Notes: a model not told the origin generated them from the letters alone. Positions 34,001 through 44,221 are shown, numbered from the stretch's first letter. The stretch: 64,000 nucleotides of DNA from Quadrisphaera sp. INWT6 (GCF_015390235.1 NZ_VUOH01000006.1:62001-126000); one strand, 5' to 3'. Program-made: numbers and translations.

Positions 34001-35572
34001 TCAGGGAGCCGAGGAGCCCCGGTCGGCCTCCTGCGCGACGACGGCGTCGGCGTCGGGCAGCCGGTGCAGGCCGGAGACCGCCCGCGAGGTGCGCCGGTTG
34101 GCCGCCAGCCGCTCCTCGTGCCGGGCGGTGAAGGCCCAGTAGCCGCCGGTGAAGGGGCAGGCGTCCTCGCCCAGGCGCTTCTTCGGGTCGTACGGGCAGC
34201 GCTTGCAGTAGTCGCTCATCCTGTCGACGTAGGCCCCGCCCGACCAGTACGGCTTGGTGGCCACGACCCCGCCGTCGGCGTGCTGGCTCATGCCGATGGT
34301 GTTGGCGGCCATCACCCAGGCGTACCCGTCGACGAAGCGGGTGTGGAACCACGCGGTGAGCTCCTGCGGGTCCCACCCGCGGGCGAGGGCGTACCCGCCC
34401 AGCACCATCAGGCGCGGGATGTGGTGGGCCCAGCCCTCCTCGCGCACCGTGCCGAGCACGTCGGACAGGCACGCGGCGCGGACCTCGCCGTCGGCGTCGA
34501 GGTCGGTGAACCACCGCGGCAGCGGCTCGCGGGCACCGAGCTCGTTGGCCCGCTCGAAGTCCTCCCCGAGGTGCCAGTACAGGTGCCAGACGTACTCGCG
34601 CCAGCCGACCACCTGGCGCACGAACCCCTCGGCGCTGGCCAGGCGCACGCCCTGCTCCCGGTGCGCGGCCTCGGCGCGCTCGGCCACCTCCACCGGGTGC
34701 ACCAGCCCGAGGTTGAGCGGCACGGACATGAGGGAGTGCGCCATCCAGCGGTCCTGGGCGAGCATCGCGTCCTCGTAGGGGCCGAACGCCTCCAGCCGGT
34801 GCGTCAGGAAGTGGCGCAGGTTGGCCAGCGCCTCGCGGCGGGTGACGGCGAAGCGCCGCGGCCCGTCCTCGCCGACGAAGGTGACGCCCTCGTCGCGGAC
34901 CATGCGGTCGAGGTCCTCACGGACCTGGGCGTCGACGTCGTCCTCGTGCGGCCACCACGGCTCGGCGACGCCCGCGGCCTCCTCCAGCGTCGGCGCCTTG
35001 GGGGCGGGCTCGCGGTTGTCGTGGTCGTAGTTCCAGGTGCCGCCCAGCGGTGAGCCGTCGCCCTCCAGCAGCAGGTGGTGGTGCTTGCGGACCTCGCGGT
35101 AGAAGTCCTCCATGAGCAGCCGCGGCTGCCCCGGCTGCCCCTTGCGGCCCGCCCAGTGGGCGAACTGCGCCTCGGTCACCGCCCAGCCGCGCGCCGGGAG
35201 CACCTCCACGCCGTCGAGCCCGCGCACGAAGCGCCGTGCGGCGCGCGACGTCGGGTCGCACACGCTGAGGCCCGCCGCGCGCTCCGCGTCGGTGAGCTGC
35301 TCGCGGGCGAGGGCGAGCCCCTCGCGGTAGGTGGCCGCCTGGACGAGCACGGCGCGCTCGCCCAGCTCGGCGGCGCGGTGGCGCATCGCCGAGAGCACCA
35401 GGTGGGCCTTGCGGCGGTGGTAGGTGCGGCGCGCGAAGACCCGCGTCGACTCCACCAGCACCGCCCGCTGGGAGGTGCTGTCGAGGAAGTGCGGTCCCAG
35501 CTGGTCGGCGAAGAGCCACCGCACGCCGTCGCCGGATCCCGCTGCTGCCCCGCCGGCGGTGTCGTCTGCCAC
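34001..35572 (-). CDS. Bacterial FeS cryptochrome/photolyase (PhrB type)
   Basis: 523 residues from GTG 35572. N-terminal antenna domain RWLFADQLGPHFLD. Catalytic FAD domain with FVRQVVGWREYVWHLYWH and GWAHHIPRLMVLGGYALARGWDPQELTAWFHTRFVDGYAWVMAANTIGMSQHADGG. C-terminal DYCKRCPYDPKK and DACPFTGGYW hold the cysteines of the [4Fe-4S] cluster that defines this class, which repairs (6-4) photoproducts in Agrobacterium PhrB. Light-driven DNA repair in the cytoplasm is expected. Ends one base past the phosphatase stop (convergent). Confidence 0.9.
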   Translation of the reverse strand: MADDTAGGAAAGSGDGVRWLFADQLGPHFLDSTSQRAVLVESTRVFARRTYHRRKAHLVLSAMRHRAAELGERAVLVQAATYREGLALAREQLTDAERAAGLSVCDPTSRAARRFVRGLDGVEVLPARGWAVTEAQFAHWAGRKGQPGQPRLLMEDFYREVRKHHHLLLEGDGSPLGGTWNYDHDNREPAPKAPTLEEAAGVAEPWWPHEDDVDAQVREDLDRMVRDEGVTFVGEDGPRRFAVTRREALANLRHFLTHRLEAFGPYEDAMLAQDRWMAHSLMSVPLNLGLVHPVEVAERAEAAHREQGVRLASAEGFVRQVVGWREYVWHLYWHLGEDFERANELGAREPLPRWFTDLDADGEVRAACLSDVLGTVREEGWAHHIPRLMVLGGYALARGWDPQELTAWFHTRFVDGYAWVMAANTIGMSQHADGGVVATKPYWSGGAYVDRMSDYCKRCPYDPKKRLGEDACPFTGGYWAFTARHEERLAANRRTSRAVSGLHRLPDADAVVAQEADRGSSAP

Positions 35573-35584
35573 GGGGTGAGCCGA

Positions 35585-35791
35585 TCAGACGAAGAGCACG
35601 ACCGCCAGCCCGAGCGCGCAGCACGCGAGCACGACACCCGTGAGGGCCAGCAGGGCCACGAGCCCGACGAGCCCCGCGACGACGGCGGCGTCGGCCGGCC
35701 CGGGGGCGCGCACGAGCGCGTCGGGGGCCCCCTGGGTCCGGGCGGCGCGCAGGCCCCCGACGAGGAGCACGAGCGACAGCAGCGGGTTCAC
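35585..35791 (-). CDS. Small membrane protein
   Basis: 68 residues from GTG 35791, overlapping the upstream gene by 4 bases. MNPLLSLVLLVGGL then a short polar loop with RAPGPADAAVVAGLVGLVALLALTGVVLACCALGLAVVLFV: a long hydrophobic C-terminal half, probably two helices. It ends 12 bases before the photolyase start. Last gene of the NfeD/SPFH cluster. Function unknown. Confidence 0.55.
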   Translation of the reverse strand: MNPLLSLVLLVGGLRAARTQGAPDALVRAPGPADAAVVAGLVGLVALLALTGVVLACCALGLAVVLFV

Positions 35792-36126
35792 CCGAACGAC
35801 CCTCCCGACGACGCCCCCACCCCGACCAGCGCGAAGAGCGCCGCGGCGTAGAGGAACAGGCCCGCGGCGTACAGCGCGTACAGGCTGGCGATGGCGATGC
35901 CGATGCCCAGCCCCCACGCGGCCAGGCCCGCCCCCGCCTCACCGGTCCGGGCGATCTCCCGGCGGGCGAGGACGGCGAAGACGATGGAGGCGACCGGGAC
36001 CCACAGCAGCGCCACGGACAGCACGGCCTTGGTGTTGGTCGGGCGCACGTGCGCCCACGGCGGCGCCCCCGCCGGCGGGCCGTAGCCCGCCAGCGGCGGG
36101 TACGGGTCCTGCGCCTCCTGGGTCAC
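35788..36126 (-). CDS. DUF4190-like membrane protein
   Basis: 112 residues from GTG 36126. A Pro/Gly/Tyr-rich N-terminus (DPYPPLAGYGPPAGAPPW) precedes two helices: TKAVLSVALLWVPVASIVFAVLARREIARTGEAG and GLAAWGLGIGIAIASLYALYAAGLFLY. The 'LARREI..TGE.G.GLA..GL..G' pattern is that of DUF4190 proteins common in actinobacteria. It overlaps the SPFH gene end by 4 bases. Function unknown. Confidence 0.75.
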   Translation of the reverse strand: MTQEAQDPYPPLAGYGPPAGAPPWAHVRPTNTKAVLSVALLWVPVASIVFAVLARREIARTGEAGAGLAAWGLGIGIAIASLYALYAAGLFLYAAALFALVGVGASSGGSFG

Positions 36127-37313
36127 CGCTGCTCGTCAGCCGGGGGCCGGGGCGCCGCGGGAGGCTGCTGGGCGGGCTGCTGCTGCGCAGGATGCTCGGC
36201 GACCCGCGCGGGGGCCTGCTGGGACGCAGCGCGACCGGCGCCGGCGTCGGGGGTGCTGCGCTCGGCCTCGCGGGTGGCGCCGGCGGCCTCCTCGCGGGCG
36301 GCCCGCAGCGCCTCGGCCGGGTCCTGCAGCCGGGCGTCGCCGAACACGTCGTCGGCGGGGGTGCCCGGCTCGGCCAGCGGCCGCTCGCGCTTCGGGCGGA
36401 CCTGCGCGGCCCAGCCGGAGTCAGGGGCGCCGTCACGGCCGCCGAGCGCGGAGCCGATGCCGCGCAGCGCCTCGGTGAGCTCGGCGGGGATGACCCAGGT
36501 GGTGTTGCCCTGGCCCTCGGCGAGCTTGGGCAGCGTCTGCAGGTACATGTAGGCCAGCAGGCCCGGGTCGGGCTCGCCGCGGTGGATGGCGTCGAAGACC
36601 TGCTGGATGGCGCGGGCCTCGCCCTGCGCCTTCAGGATCGCGGCCTGCGCCGCGCCCTCGGCGCGCAGCACCGCGGACTGCTTCTCGCCCTCGGCGGTGA
36701 GGATCTGGCTCTGCTTGGAGCCCTCGGCGGTGAGGATGGCCGCGCGGCGGTTCCGCTCGGCGCGCATCTGCTGCTCCATGGAGTCCTGCACGGACGCGGG
36801 CGGGTCGATCGCCTTCAGCTCGACGCGGTTCACGCGGATGCCCCAGCGGCCGGTGGCCTCGTCGAGCACCCCGCGCAGCTGGCCGTTGATCTGGTCGCGG
36901 CTGGTCAGGGTCTGCTCGAGGTCGAGCGAGCCGATGACGTTGCGCAGCGTGGTGACGGTCAGCTGCTCGATGCCCTGGATGTAGTTGGCGATCTCGTACG
37001 TGGCCGCGCGCGGGTCCGTCGGCTGGAAGTAGATGACCGTGTCGATGCTCACCACGAGGTTGTCGGAGGTGATCACCGGCTGCGGCGGGAACGTGACGAC
37101 CTGCTCGCGCAGGTCGACGCGGGCGCGGACCCTGTCGAAGAACGGCACGAGGATGTGCAGGCCGGCCTCGAGCGTGCGCGAGTAGCGGCCCAGGCGCTCG
37201 ACGATGAGCGAGGAGGCCTGCGGGACGATCCGCACCGCCCTCACCACCGTGATGACCACGAAGACGAGCAGCAGGACGAGCACGACGGTCAGCAGGAAGC
37301 TCGTGGGGTCCAC
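36123..37313 (-). CDS. SPFH/band 7 (stomatin-like) protein
   Basis: 396 residues from GTG 37313. One N-terminal helix (FLLTVVLVLLLVFVVITVV) then the SPFH core: VPQASSLIVERLGRYSRTLEAGLHILVPFFDRVRARVDLREQV, VDTVIYFQPTDPRAATYEIANY and RNVIGSLDLEQTLTSRDQINGQL. A coiled helix (AERNRRAAILTAEGSKQSQILTAEGEKQSAVLRAEG) and a Gln/Pro/Ala tail follow. Organises membrane microdomains and oligomerises as rings. The immediately upstream NfeD gene is its standard partner. Confidence 0.92.
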   Translation of the reverse strand: MDPTSFLLTVVLVLLLVFVVITVVRAVRIVPQASSLIVERLGRYSRTLEAGLHILVPFFDRVRARVDLREQVVTFPPQPVITSDNLVVSIDTVIYFQPTDPRAATYEIANYIQGIEQLTVTTLRNVIGSLDLEQTLTSRDQINGQLRGVLDEATGRWGIRVNRVELKAIDPPASVQDSMEQQMRAERNRRAAILTAEGSKQSQILTAEGEKQSAVLRAEGAAQAAILKAQGEARAIQQVFDAIHRGEPDPGLLAYMYLQTLPKLAEGQGNTTWVIPAELTEALRGIGSALGGRDGAPDSGWAAQVRPKRERPLAEPGTPADDVFGDARLQDPAEALRAAREEAAGATREAERSTPDAGAGRAASQQAPARVAEHPAQQQPAQQPPAAPRPPADEQR

Positions 37314-37316
37314 GGG

Positions 37317-37835
37317 TCAGCCCTCCGGGTGTCGGGGCGGGGCCGGCGGGGAGCCGGCCTGGGGTCCGGCGCCGGGTTCGGCCGGGTGGTTCGACGGGGC
37401 CGCCGAGGGGGCCGCGGTGACGACGGCGGTGGCCCCGTCGATCGAGACGACGCTCACCTGCGCCCCGACGGCGAAGACCGCACCGGGCTCGAGGGTGCGC
37501 GCCGACCACTCCTCGCCGGCGAGCTTCACGCGCCCGCCGTCCTCGGTGACCTCGGCCAGCACGCGCGCGGGCCGCCCGACGTGGGCAGCGGTGCCGGTGG
37601 GCGAGAAGCGCCCCTCCACCCGGAACCGCTTCACCAGCAGCGGGCGCACGAGGAACAGGCCGAGCACGGAGACGGCGCTGGCGGTGATGGCCTGGGCGGT
37701 GAAGCCGCCGCCCAGCAGGGCGACGAGCGAGCCGCTGAGCGCCCCGACCACGAGCGTGCCGAACACCAGGTTCAGCGCGAAGACCTCGAGACCGGCCAGC
37801 ACGAAGGCCGCGATCACCCACCACAGCGCAGCCAT
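37317..37835 (-). CDS. NfeD family protein
   Basis: 172 residues from ATG 37835. Helices WWVIAAFVLAGLEVF, LVFGTLVVGALSGSLVALLG and AITASAVSVLGLFLVRPLLVKRF precede an OB-fold C-domain: GRPARVLAEVTEDGGRVKLAGEEWSAR, AQVSVVSIDGATAVV. A short form of NfeD without the ClpP-like protease. It ends 3 bases before the SPFH start, and the pair is expected to work together at membrane microdomains. Confidence 0.9.
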   Translation of the reverse strand: MAALWWVIAAFVLAGLEVFALNLVFGTLVVGALSGSLVALLGGGFTAQAITASAVSVLGLFLVRPLLVKRFRVEGRFSPTGTAAHVGRPARVLAEVTEDGGRVKLAGEEWSARTLEPGAVFAVGAQVSVVSIDGATAVVTAAPSAAPSNHPAEPGAGPQAGSPPAPPRHPEG

Positions 37836-37899
37836 GTTCCGACCCTATGCGCCGCGGCTGACAGCCGCCCCGGTCCCGGGGGCCGTCACCCGGTGGGGC

Positions 37900-38709
<810 letters not shown>

Positions 38710-38716
38710 GCCGACG

Positions 38717-38751
38717 ACCCTAGCGGCGCCCCGCCGGGGGCCGCCTAGGGT
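38717..38751. promoter_or_regulatory. Divergent leaderless promoter pair
   Basis: TAGGGT on the minus strand (ACCCTA at 38717-38722) lies 7 bases before GTG 38709, and TAGGGT on the plus strand (38746-38751) lies 6 bases before GTG 38758. Both fit leaderless transcription. Confidence 0.65.
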
Positions 38752-38757
38752 GGGTCG

Positions 38758-39582
38758 GTGCTGGTCCTCCCCCGCTCCGCGCGCCTGGCCGCCTGGGGCA
38801 GCGCCGCGATCGCCGGTCGCGCGACCCCCGCCGACGCCGTCCGCGCCGTGACCGGTGACGACGAGCCCCACGCCGTCGAGGGGCACCTCGCGCCGCCGGA
38901 CGACGACGCCGCGTCGTCGTCGTCGCTCGAGCGGCTCCTCGCGGCGCTGGTCGCCTCGGGGGCCACCGGGATGCGCGTGGCCCTGCCGGCCCCCGGCGAC
39001 GCGGGCGGCCTGCCCGGCCCGGCCGCGTTCACCGCCGAGGCCGTCGACGCCGGCGAGGCCGTGCTCGTCGAGGGCGAGCTGCTCCTGGCCGACGGCGTCG
39101 GCCGCCTCGGCCTGGTGCCCGAGCTGACGCTGTTCGGCTCCGCCCACGAGCCCGGGACGCACGTGCTGTGGCGCAGCGAGCCCGTCTGGTCGCCGCGGGC
39201 GCCCGACGGCACGACCCTGTCCGACGCCGAGCGCCAGCTGCGCGCCGGGCTCGCCGAGGCCACCGCCGTCCTCGCCGGCCTCGACGTGGCCCGCTGGCGC
39301 GACGACGCCGCCGACCGGATCACCAGCGTCCGCGACGGCGCCCTCGGCCTGCGCGAGCTGCCGCCCGGGACCCCGGCGCGGGCCGCGCGGGTGGCGGCGT
39401 CGGCGGCGCGGGTGCGGGCCATCGTCGAGCTCGCCACCGAGGACGACGGCGCCGCCGTCTCCAGCGGGGAGGCGCTCGCCCGGGCGCGCTCGCTGCGCGA
39501 GGTCGACGCGAGCGCCCGCCGCGCGCTGGCGGTGGCCGTCAACGCCGCGGCCGACCCCGGAGCGCCCGGGGCCGACCGCTAG
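38758..39582 (+). CDS. Conserved hypothetical actinobacterial protein
   Basis: 274 residues from GTG 38758, leaderless. Contains ARLAAWGSAAIAGRATPADAVRAVTGDDEPHAV, LLAALVASGATGMRVALPAPGDAGGLPGPAAFTAEAVDAGEAVL and VHVLWRSEPVW (as GTHVLWRSEPVWSPRAPDGTTLSDAERQLR), then a helical C-terminus. I recognise this as a widespread actinobacterial protein of unknown function, often near glycogen or ABC genes. It is soluble with no catalytic motif seen. Confidence 0.75.
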   Translation: MLVLPRSARLAAWGSAAIAGRATPADAVRAVTGDDEPHAVEGHLAPPDDDAASSSSLERLLAALVASGATGMRVALPAPGDAGGLPGPAAFTAEAVDAGEAVLVEGELLLADGVGRLGLVPELTLFGSAHEPGTHVLWRSEPVWSPRAPDGTTLSDAERQLRAGLAEATAVLAGLDVARWRDDAADRITSVRDGALGLRELPPGTPARAARVAASAARVRAIVELATEDDGAAVSSGEALARARSLREVDASARRALAVAVNAAADPGAPGADR

Positions 39583-39630
39583 CCGGTCAGCCGGTCAGCC
39601 GGTCAGCCGGTCAGCCGCTCAGCCGGTCAG
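39583..39630. repeat. 8-base tandem repeat CCGGTCAG x6 between convergent genes
   Basis: Six units of CCGGTCAG (the fifth is CCGCTCAG) fill the gap between two convergent stops exactly. The last unit supplies the glycogen synthase stop codon (TCA on plus strand, 39627-39629). Confidence 0.9.
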
Positions 39631-40892
39631 GGGCGCAGCGGGTCCGCGAGCGCGGCGCGGTAGACGTCGAGGGTGCGCTCGCCGATGGCGTGCCAGCCGA
39701 ACTCGGCGACGGCGCGGGCGCGCCCGGCCTCACCGCGGCGGCGGGCCTCCGCGGGGTCGGAGGTCGCCTCCGTCAGGGCCGCCGCGAGGTCGGCCTCGTA
39801 GCGCGCCGGGTCGACGGGGCGGCCGGTGCCGTCCTGCACCTGGTCGATGGGGACCAGCCAGCCGGTGCGGCCGTCGTCGACGACCTCGGGGATGCCGCCC
39901 GTGGCGCTGGCGACGACGGCGGCGCCGCACGCCATCGCCTCGAGGTTCACGATGCCGAGCGGCTCGTAGACCGACGGGCACACGAAGACCGTGGCCGCCG
40001 AGAGCAGCCGGATGACGTCGGTGCGCGGCAGCATCCTGTCGATCAGGACGACGCCGCGGCGGGTGGCCTTGAGCTCCTGCACCAGCCCGGCGACCTCGGC
40101 GGCGATCTCGGGGGTGTCCGGTGCGCCCGCGGCGAGCACGAGCTGCACGTCGGGGGGCAGCTGGGCGGCGGCGCGCAGCAGGTGCGGCAGGCCCTTCTGG
40201 CGGGTGGTGCGCCCGACGAAGACCACGCTGGGGGCGTCGGGGTCGACCCCGAGGGCGCGCACGGCCTCGTGGGCCTCGGGCGAGTCGTCGCGGGCCCACG
40301 CGTCGGGGTCGATGCCGTTGTGCACCACGTGCACGCGGGCCGGGTCGAGGTCGGGGTAGCAGCGCAGGATGTCGCGGCGCATGCCCGCGGAGACGGCGAT
40401 GACGGCGGAGGCGGCCTCGTAGGCGGTCTTCTCGGCCCAGCTCGAGAGGGCGTACCCGCCACCGAGCTGCTCGGCCTTCCAGGGGCGCAGCGGCTCCAGG
40501 CTGTGGGCGCTGACCACGTGCGGCACCCCGGCCAGCAGGCCCGAGAGGTGGCCGGCGAGGTTGGCGTACCAGGTGTGGGAGTGCACCAGGTCGGTCCCGC
40601 CCGCGGCACCGGCGTCGGAGGTCACGGCGGCGACCATCGACAGGTCGACCCCCAGCACGCGCAGCGCGGCGTTGGCGCCGGCCAGCTCGGCCAGCTCGGC
40701 GTGGTCGGTGGTGCCCGCCTCGTCGCGGGAGCCCTCCGCGGGCGCCCAGGCGCGCACGCGCACGTCCAGCGGGTCACCGCCCGGCCCGTCGGCGCGGAGC
40801 TGGCGGAGCACGGCCACCAGCTCGGCGACGTGCACCCCCGCGCCGCCGTAGATGTCCGGCGGGTACTCACGGGTGAGGACGTCGACGCGCAT
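39627..40892 (-). CDS. glgA: Glycogen synthase / alpha-maltose-1-phosphate synthase (GT4)
   Basis: 421 residues from ATG 40892. N-terminal MRVDVLTREYPPDIYGGAGVHVAEL is the actinobacterial GlgA/GlgM opening. Nucleotide-sugar site: VHVVHNGIDPDAW, VFVGRTTRQKGLPHLLRAA and VFVCPSVYEPLGIVNLEAMACGAAVVASATGGIPEVVDDG with the E-x7-E motif. GT4-type enzymes of this group use ADP-glucose to extend glucan or to form maltose-1-phosphate (mycobacterial GlgM). Divergent from glgC, which makes ADP-glucose. The product choice cannot be made from sequence alone. Confidence 0.92.
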   Translation of the reverse strand: MRVDVLTREYPPDIYGGAGVHVAELVAVLRQLRADGPGGDPLDVRVRAWAPAEGSRDEAGTTDHAELAELAGANAALRVLGVDLSMVAAVTSDAGAAGGTDLVHSHTWYANLAGHLSGLLAGVPHVVSAHSLEPLRPWKAEQLGGGYALSSWAEKTAYEAASAVIAVSAGMRRDILRCYPDLDPARVHVVHNGIDPDAWARDDSPEAHEAVRALGVDPDAPSVVFVGRTTRQKGLPHLLRAAAQLPPDVQLVLAAGAPDTPEIAAEVAGLVQELKATRRGVVLIDRMLPRTDVIRLLSAATVFVCPSVYEPLGIVNLEAMACGAAVVASATGGIPEVVDDGRTGWLVPIDQVQDGTGRPVDPARYEADLAAALTEATSDPAEARRRGEAGRARAVAEFGWHAIGERTLDVYRAALADPLRP

Positions 40893-41108
40893 GGGCGGAA
40901 CCTAGACCCCGGCGCGCGCCGCCCACCACCGCGTCCCCGTCCGGGGGACCACCACCGGGCACCGGGTCCCCCAGAACGGGGCAGGAGGGGCGAAGGGGGC
41001 TGCCGAGGGGGCCTGCGGCGTCCAGCGGGCGTCCGCGGGGCGCCCAGCGGGTGAGAAGTCGCGCACCCGCCTGTGCGGGCGGTGACCAGCGGTCCTAGGG
41101 TTCGCCGC

Positions 41109-42347
41109 ATGGCACCGAAGGTGATGGCCATCGTCCTGGCCGGCGGCGAGGGGAAGCGGCTCATGCCGCTGACCGCAGACCGCGCGAAGCCGGCCGTCCC
41201 GTTCGGCGGGACGTACCGGCTGGTGGACTTCGCCCTGTCCAACCTCGTGAACTCGCGCTACCTCAAGTCGGTGGTGCTCACGCAGTACAAGAGCCACAGC
41301 CTCGACCGCCACATCACCATGACGTGGCGCATGTCGACGATGCTGGGCAACTACGTCACGCCGGTCCCGGCCCAGCAGCGGCGCGGCCCGCACTGGTACC
41401 TGGGCTCGGCCGACGCCATCCACCAGAACAGCAACCTCATCAACGACGAGCGGCCGGACATCGTCGTCGTCGTCGGCGCGGACAACATCTACCGGATGGA
41501 CTTCGCGGCGATGGTGCAGTCGCACATCGACTCCGGGGCCGCCGCGACCGTCGCGGCGATCCGGCAGCCGATCGCGCTGGCCGACCAGTTCGGCGTCATC
41601 GACGTCGACCCGACCGACCGCCGCAAGATCCGCGCCTTCCTCGAGAAGCCGACCGACCCCGAGGGCCTGCCCGACTCCCCCGGCGAGGTCCTGGCCTCGA
41701 TGGGCAACTACGTCTTCGACGCGAAGGCGCTCATGGAGGCGGTGAGCAAGGACGCCGACCGCGAGGGCTCGCGCCACGACATGGGCGGCGACATCGTCCC
41801 GTGGTTCGTGGAGCAGGGGCGCGCCGGCGTCTACGACTTCAAGGACAACGACGTGCCCGGCTCGACCGAGCGCGACAAGGACTACTGGCGCGACGTCGGG
41901 ACGCTCGACAGCTACTACGAGGCCCACATGGACCTCATCTCGGTGCACCCGGTGTTCAACCTCTACAACTACGAGTGGCCGATCTACAGCCAGCAGCCCC
42001 CGCTGCCGCCGGCGAAGTTCGTGCACGGGTGGCAGGGCCGCATCGGCCACGCCATCAACTCGGTGGTCGGCCCCGGCTCGGTCGTGTCCGGCTCGCTGGT
42101 CGAGGACTCCGTGCTCGCCACCGGCGTGCAGGTGCACTCGTGGGCGTCGGTCGACAGGTCGGTGCTCATGGACGGGGTGCAGGTGGCCCGCCACGCGGTG
42201 GTGCGCCGGGCGATCATCGACAAGAACGTCGTGGTCCCCGAGGGCGCGACCGTCGGCGTCGACCCGGACCGCGACCGCGAGCGCGGCTTCACGGTGACGG
42301 AGTCGGGCATCACGATCGTCGGCAAGCACCAGACCGTGGAGCCCTGA
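41109..42347 (+). CDS. glgC: Glucose-1-phosphate adenylyltransferase
   Basis: 412 residues from ATG 41109, seven bases after a TAGGGT -10 (41096-41101). Pyrophosphorylase motif [28 protein letters not shown]; substrate motif [32 protein letters not shown]-terminal left-handed beta helix with [21 protein letters not shown]. Makes ADP-glucose for glycogen or maltosyl-phosphate synthesis; tetrameric and usually allosteric. Divergent from glgA and followed by a strong terminator. Confidence 0.95.
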   Translation: MAPKVMAIVLAGGEGKRLMPLTADRAKPAVPFGGTYRLVDFALSNLVNSRYLKSVVLTQYKSHSLDRHITMTWRMSTMLGNYVTPVPAQQRRGPHWYLGSADAIHQNSNLINDERPDIVVVVGADNIYRMDFAAMVQSHIDSGAAATVAAIRQPIALADQFGVIDVDPTDRRKIRAFLEKPTDPEGLPDSPGEVLASMGNYVFDAKALMEAVSKDADREGSRHDMGGDIVPWFVEQGRAGVYDFKDNDVPGSTERDKDYWRDVGTLDSYYEAHMDLISVHPVFNLYNYEWPIYSQQPPLPPAKFVHGWQGRIGHAINSVVGPGSVVSGSLVEDSVLATGVQVHSWASVDRSVLMDGVQVARHAVVRRAIIDKNVVVPEGATVGVDPDRDRERGFTVTESGITIVGKHQTVEP

Positions 42348-42378
42348 CCTCCGCTCGTGGTCCCCGTGGACGTCCCCC

Positions 42379-42429
42379 ACGCCCCCGGCCCGGACGCCGA
42401 CCCCGCGGTCGCGTCCGGGCCGGGGGCGT
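42379..42429 (+). terminator. Hairpin after glgC
   Basis: Perfect 19-base arms, ACGCCCCCGGCCCGGACGC (42379-42397) and its complement (42411-42429), with a 13-base loop, 31 bases after the stop. Confidence 0.8.
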
Positions 42430-42468
42430 CTCCGCTCCCGGGCGGCACCTCCCCCGACGCCCCAGGCG

Positions 42469-43149
42469 GTGATCATGGGCGCTAGCCACCCCCGTCGCCG
42501 CACGCCTCGGCTGGCGGCACCCCGTCCTCCGGACGTCGTGCTGCCCGACCTCGAGGTGCTGCCAGAGGGCGAGCTGCTGCGCGGCCGCTGGGACAGCGTC
42601 CTGGTCGACGGCGCGGAGCTGTCCGGCGCCCGGCTCGAGGGCCTGGTCGTGCTGGAGTGCGCCGTCGAGGACGCCGTGCTCGACGGCGCGCTCCTCGCCG
42701 CGCTGCGGTGCTCGAGCAGCCGGTGGGAGCGGGTCTCCGCCGTCGCGGCCGACGCGGCGCGCTCGCAGTGGGCCGACGTCGAGGTCACCGGGGCGCGGCT
42801 GTCCGCGCTGCGCCTGCCGGCGGCGCGCCTCGACCGGGTGGCGCTGCGGGGGTGCCGCCTCGACGGCGCGGTGCTCCGCGACGCGGCGCTGGTCGACGTC
42901 GTCCTCGACGGCTGCGACCTGAGGGGCGCCGACCTGACGGGGGCGCGGCTGCAGCGGGTGTCGTTCACGGGGTGCGACCTCTCGGGCGCCGATCTGGCGG
43001 GGGCTCGCTGCGACGACGTCGACCTGCGCGGCGCGACCCTGGACGACCTGCGCGGTGTCGACGGGCTGCGCGGGTGCGCCGTCGACACCGCCGAGCTCGT
43101 GGGCCTGGCGCCCCAGCTCGCCGCCCACCTGGGCCTGCGCCTCCTCTGA
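42469..43149 (+). CDS. Pentapeptide repeat protein
   Basis: 226 residues from GTG 42469 (ATG 42475 is also possible). From about residue 45 on, the A(D/N)LXX-type pentapeptide pattern is plain: DGAELSGARLEGLVVLECAVEDAVLDGALL, RLDGAVLRDAALVDVVLDGCDLRGADLTGARLQRVSFTGCDLSGADLAGARCDDVDLRGATLDDL. These build a right-handed beta helix. MfpA/Qnr relatives protect DNA gyrase from fluoroquinolones, but most family members have unknown roles. The C-terminal DTAELVGLAPQLAAHLGL is a common capping end. Confidence 0.88.
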   Translation: MIMGASHPRRRTPRLAAPRPPDVVLPDLEVLPEGELLRGRWDSVLVDGAELSGARLEGLVVLECAVEDAVLDGALLAALRCSSSRWERVSAVAADAARSQWADVEVTGARLSALRLPAARLDRVALRGCRLDGAVLRDAALVDVVLDGCDLRGADLTGARLQRVSFTGCDLSGADLAGARCDDVDLRGATLDDLRGVDGLRGCAVDTAELVGLAPQLAAHLGLRLL

Positions 43150-43211
43150 CCCGCCCCCGCGACCGCACCCTCCGCGGAGAGCGCGCACGACGGAGCCGGG
43201 TGGTTAGGGGG

Positions 43212-43976
43212 TCAGGGGGTCAGGGCCGCGGCGAGGACCTGCTCGGCCGACGCCCGGTCGCCCGTCAGCCGCAGCCGCGCCGACGCCAGCTCGCGCTCGA
43301 GCGAGGTGCGCCGCCACAGCAGCAGGAGCAGCACCGGGAACGGTCCGACGACGGTGGCGTCCGGGCTCCCGCCCGCAGGACCGGGCGCCCCGAGGAGCAC
43401 CGCGCCGCCGTCAGCGTCCTGCAGCGACACGGTGCCCGGCAGCGGCGGCGTGCGCCCGAGCCTCACCTGCCGCGGCGCCACCACCTCGGCCACCTCCGCC
43501 ACGCCCTCAGCGGCGACGTCGGCCGCCAGCCACGTCGCCGGGTCGGGCTCCGCGCCGAGGCCGGCCGCCGCGAGCGCCGCCTCGGCGTCCCAGCGGTGCA
43601 GCGCCGTCTCCAGCGCCTGGCGCCGGGCCCAGAACGCCGCGGTGGCGGGAGCCTCGGGAACGGCGAAGGTCCAGCAGGGCTGCGACGCCGGGGTGGAGCG
43701 CAGCGCCGCAGCGAGCGCCTCGGCACCGCGGGCGAACCACTCGCGGACCGCGGTGTCGTCGTCGGGACCTGCGGGCTCGCCCCCGGGGTCGCCGTCGGGC
43801 GGTGCGGCCAGGGCGGCGGTGGCCCAGCGGTGCACCCCGCCGGTGTGGCGGGCCAGGTCGACGAGCCGCCACCCGGGGCAGCCCGGCACGTGCGCCTGCA
43901 GCGCTCCAGGAGCGAGCAGGGCCGCCAGAGCGGTGGCCTCTCGCTGGACCAGGTCGGCGGCGCGGCTCGTCTCCAC
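43212..43976 (-). CDS. Maleylpyruvate isomerase-family mycothiol-dependent protein
   Basis: 254 residues from GTG 43976. The DinB-like metal fold opens with LVQREATALAALLAPGALQAHVPGCPGWRLVDLARHTGGVHRWA (first His ligand in the ..W...DL..H.G..H pattern). RRQALETALHRWDAEAAL supplies the remaining His/Glu ligands. C-terminal beta domain VSLQDADGGAVLLGAP and GDRASAEQVLAAAL. Mycothiol-dependent enzymes of this family include maleylpyruvate isomerase; the substrate here is unknown. The stop lies in a short GGGGGTCA tandem. Confidence 0.85.
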   Translation of the reverse strand: METSRAADLVQREATALAALLAPGALQAHVPGCPGWRLVDLARHTGGVHRWATAALAAPPDGDPGGEPAGPDDDTAVREWFARGAEALAAALRSTPASQPCWTFAVPEAPATAAFWARRQALETALHRWDAEAALAAAGLGAEPDPATWLAADVAAEGVAEVAEVVAPRQVRLGRTPPLPGTVSLQDADGGAVLLGAPGPAGGSPDATVVGPFPVLLLLLWRRTSLERELASARLRLTGDRASAEQVLAAALTP

Positions 43977-44221
43977 GCGCGGACGCTAGCCGCCGGCGCG
44001 GCGCGGGCGGCAGGCGCGGACCTGCCACCGGCCGTGGAGATCCCGCCACGGGGCGGACCGGAGCGGCTCGGGCGGTCCGTCCAGCATGCACAAGACCCCG
44101 CACGACGTCGTTGCGGGCCTCACGGCGGGTCGTGTGCATGCTCGGCGGGACGCCCTCGCTCCCGCGGTGCGAGCACGAGGGCCGCCGGAGCAGGCACTGA
44201 CACGCGAGTCGTGACAGAGCG

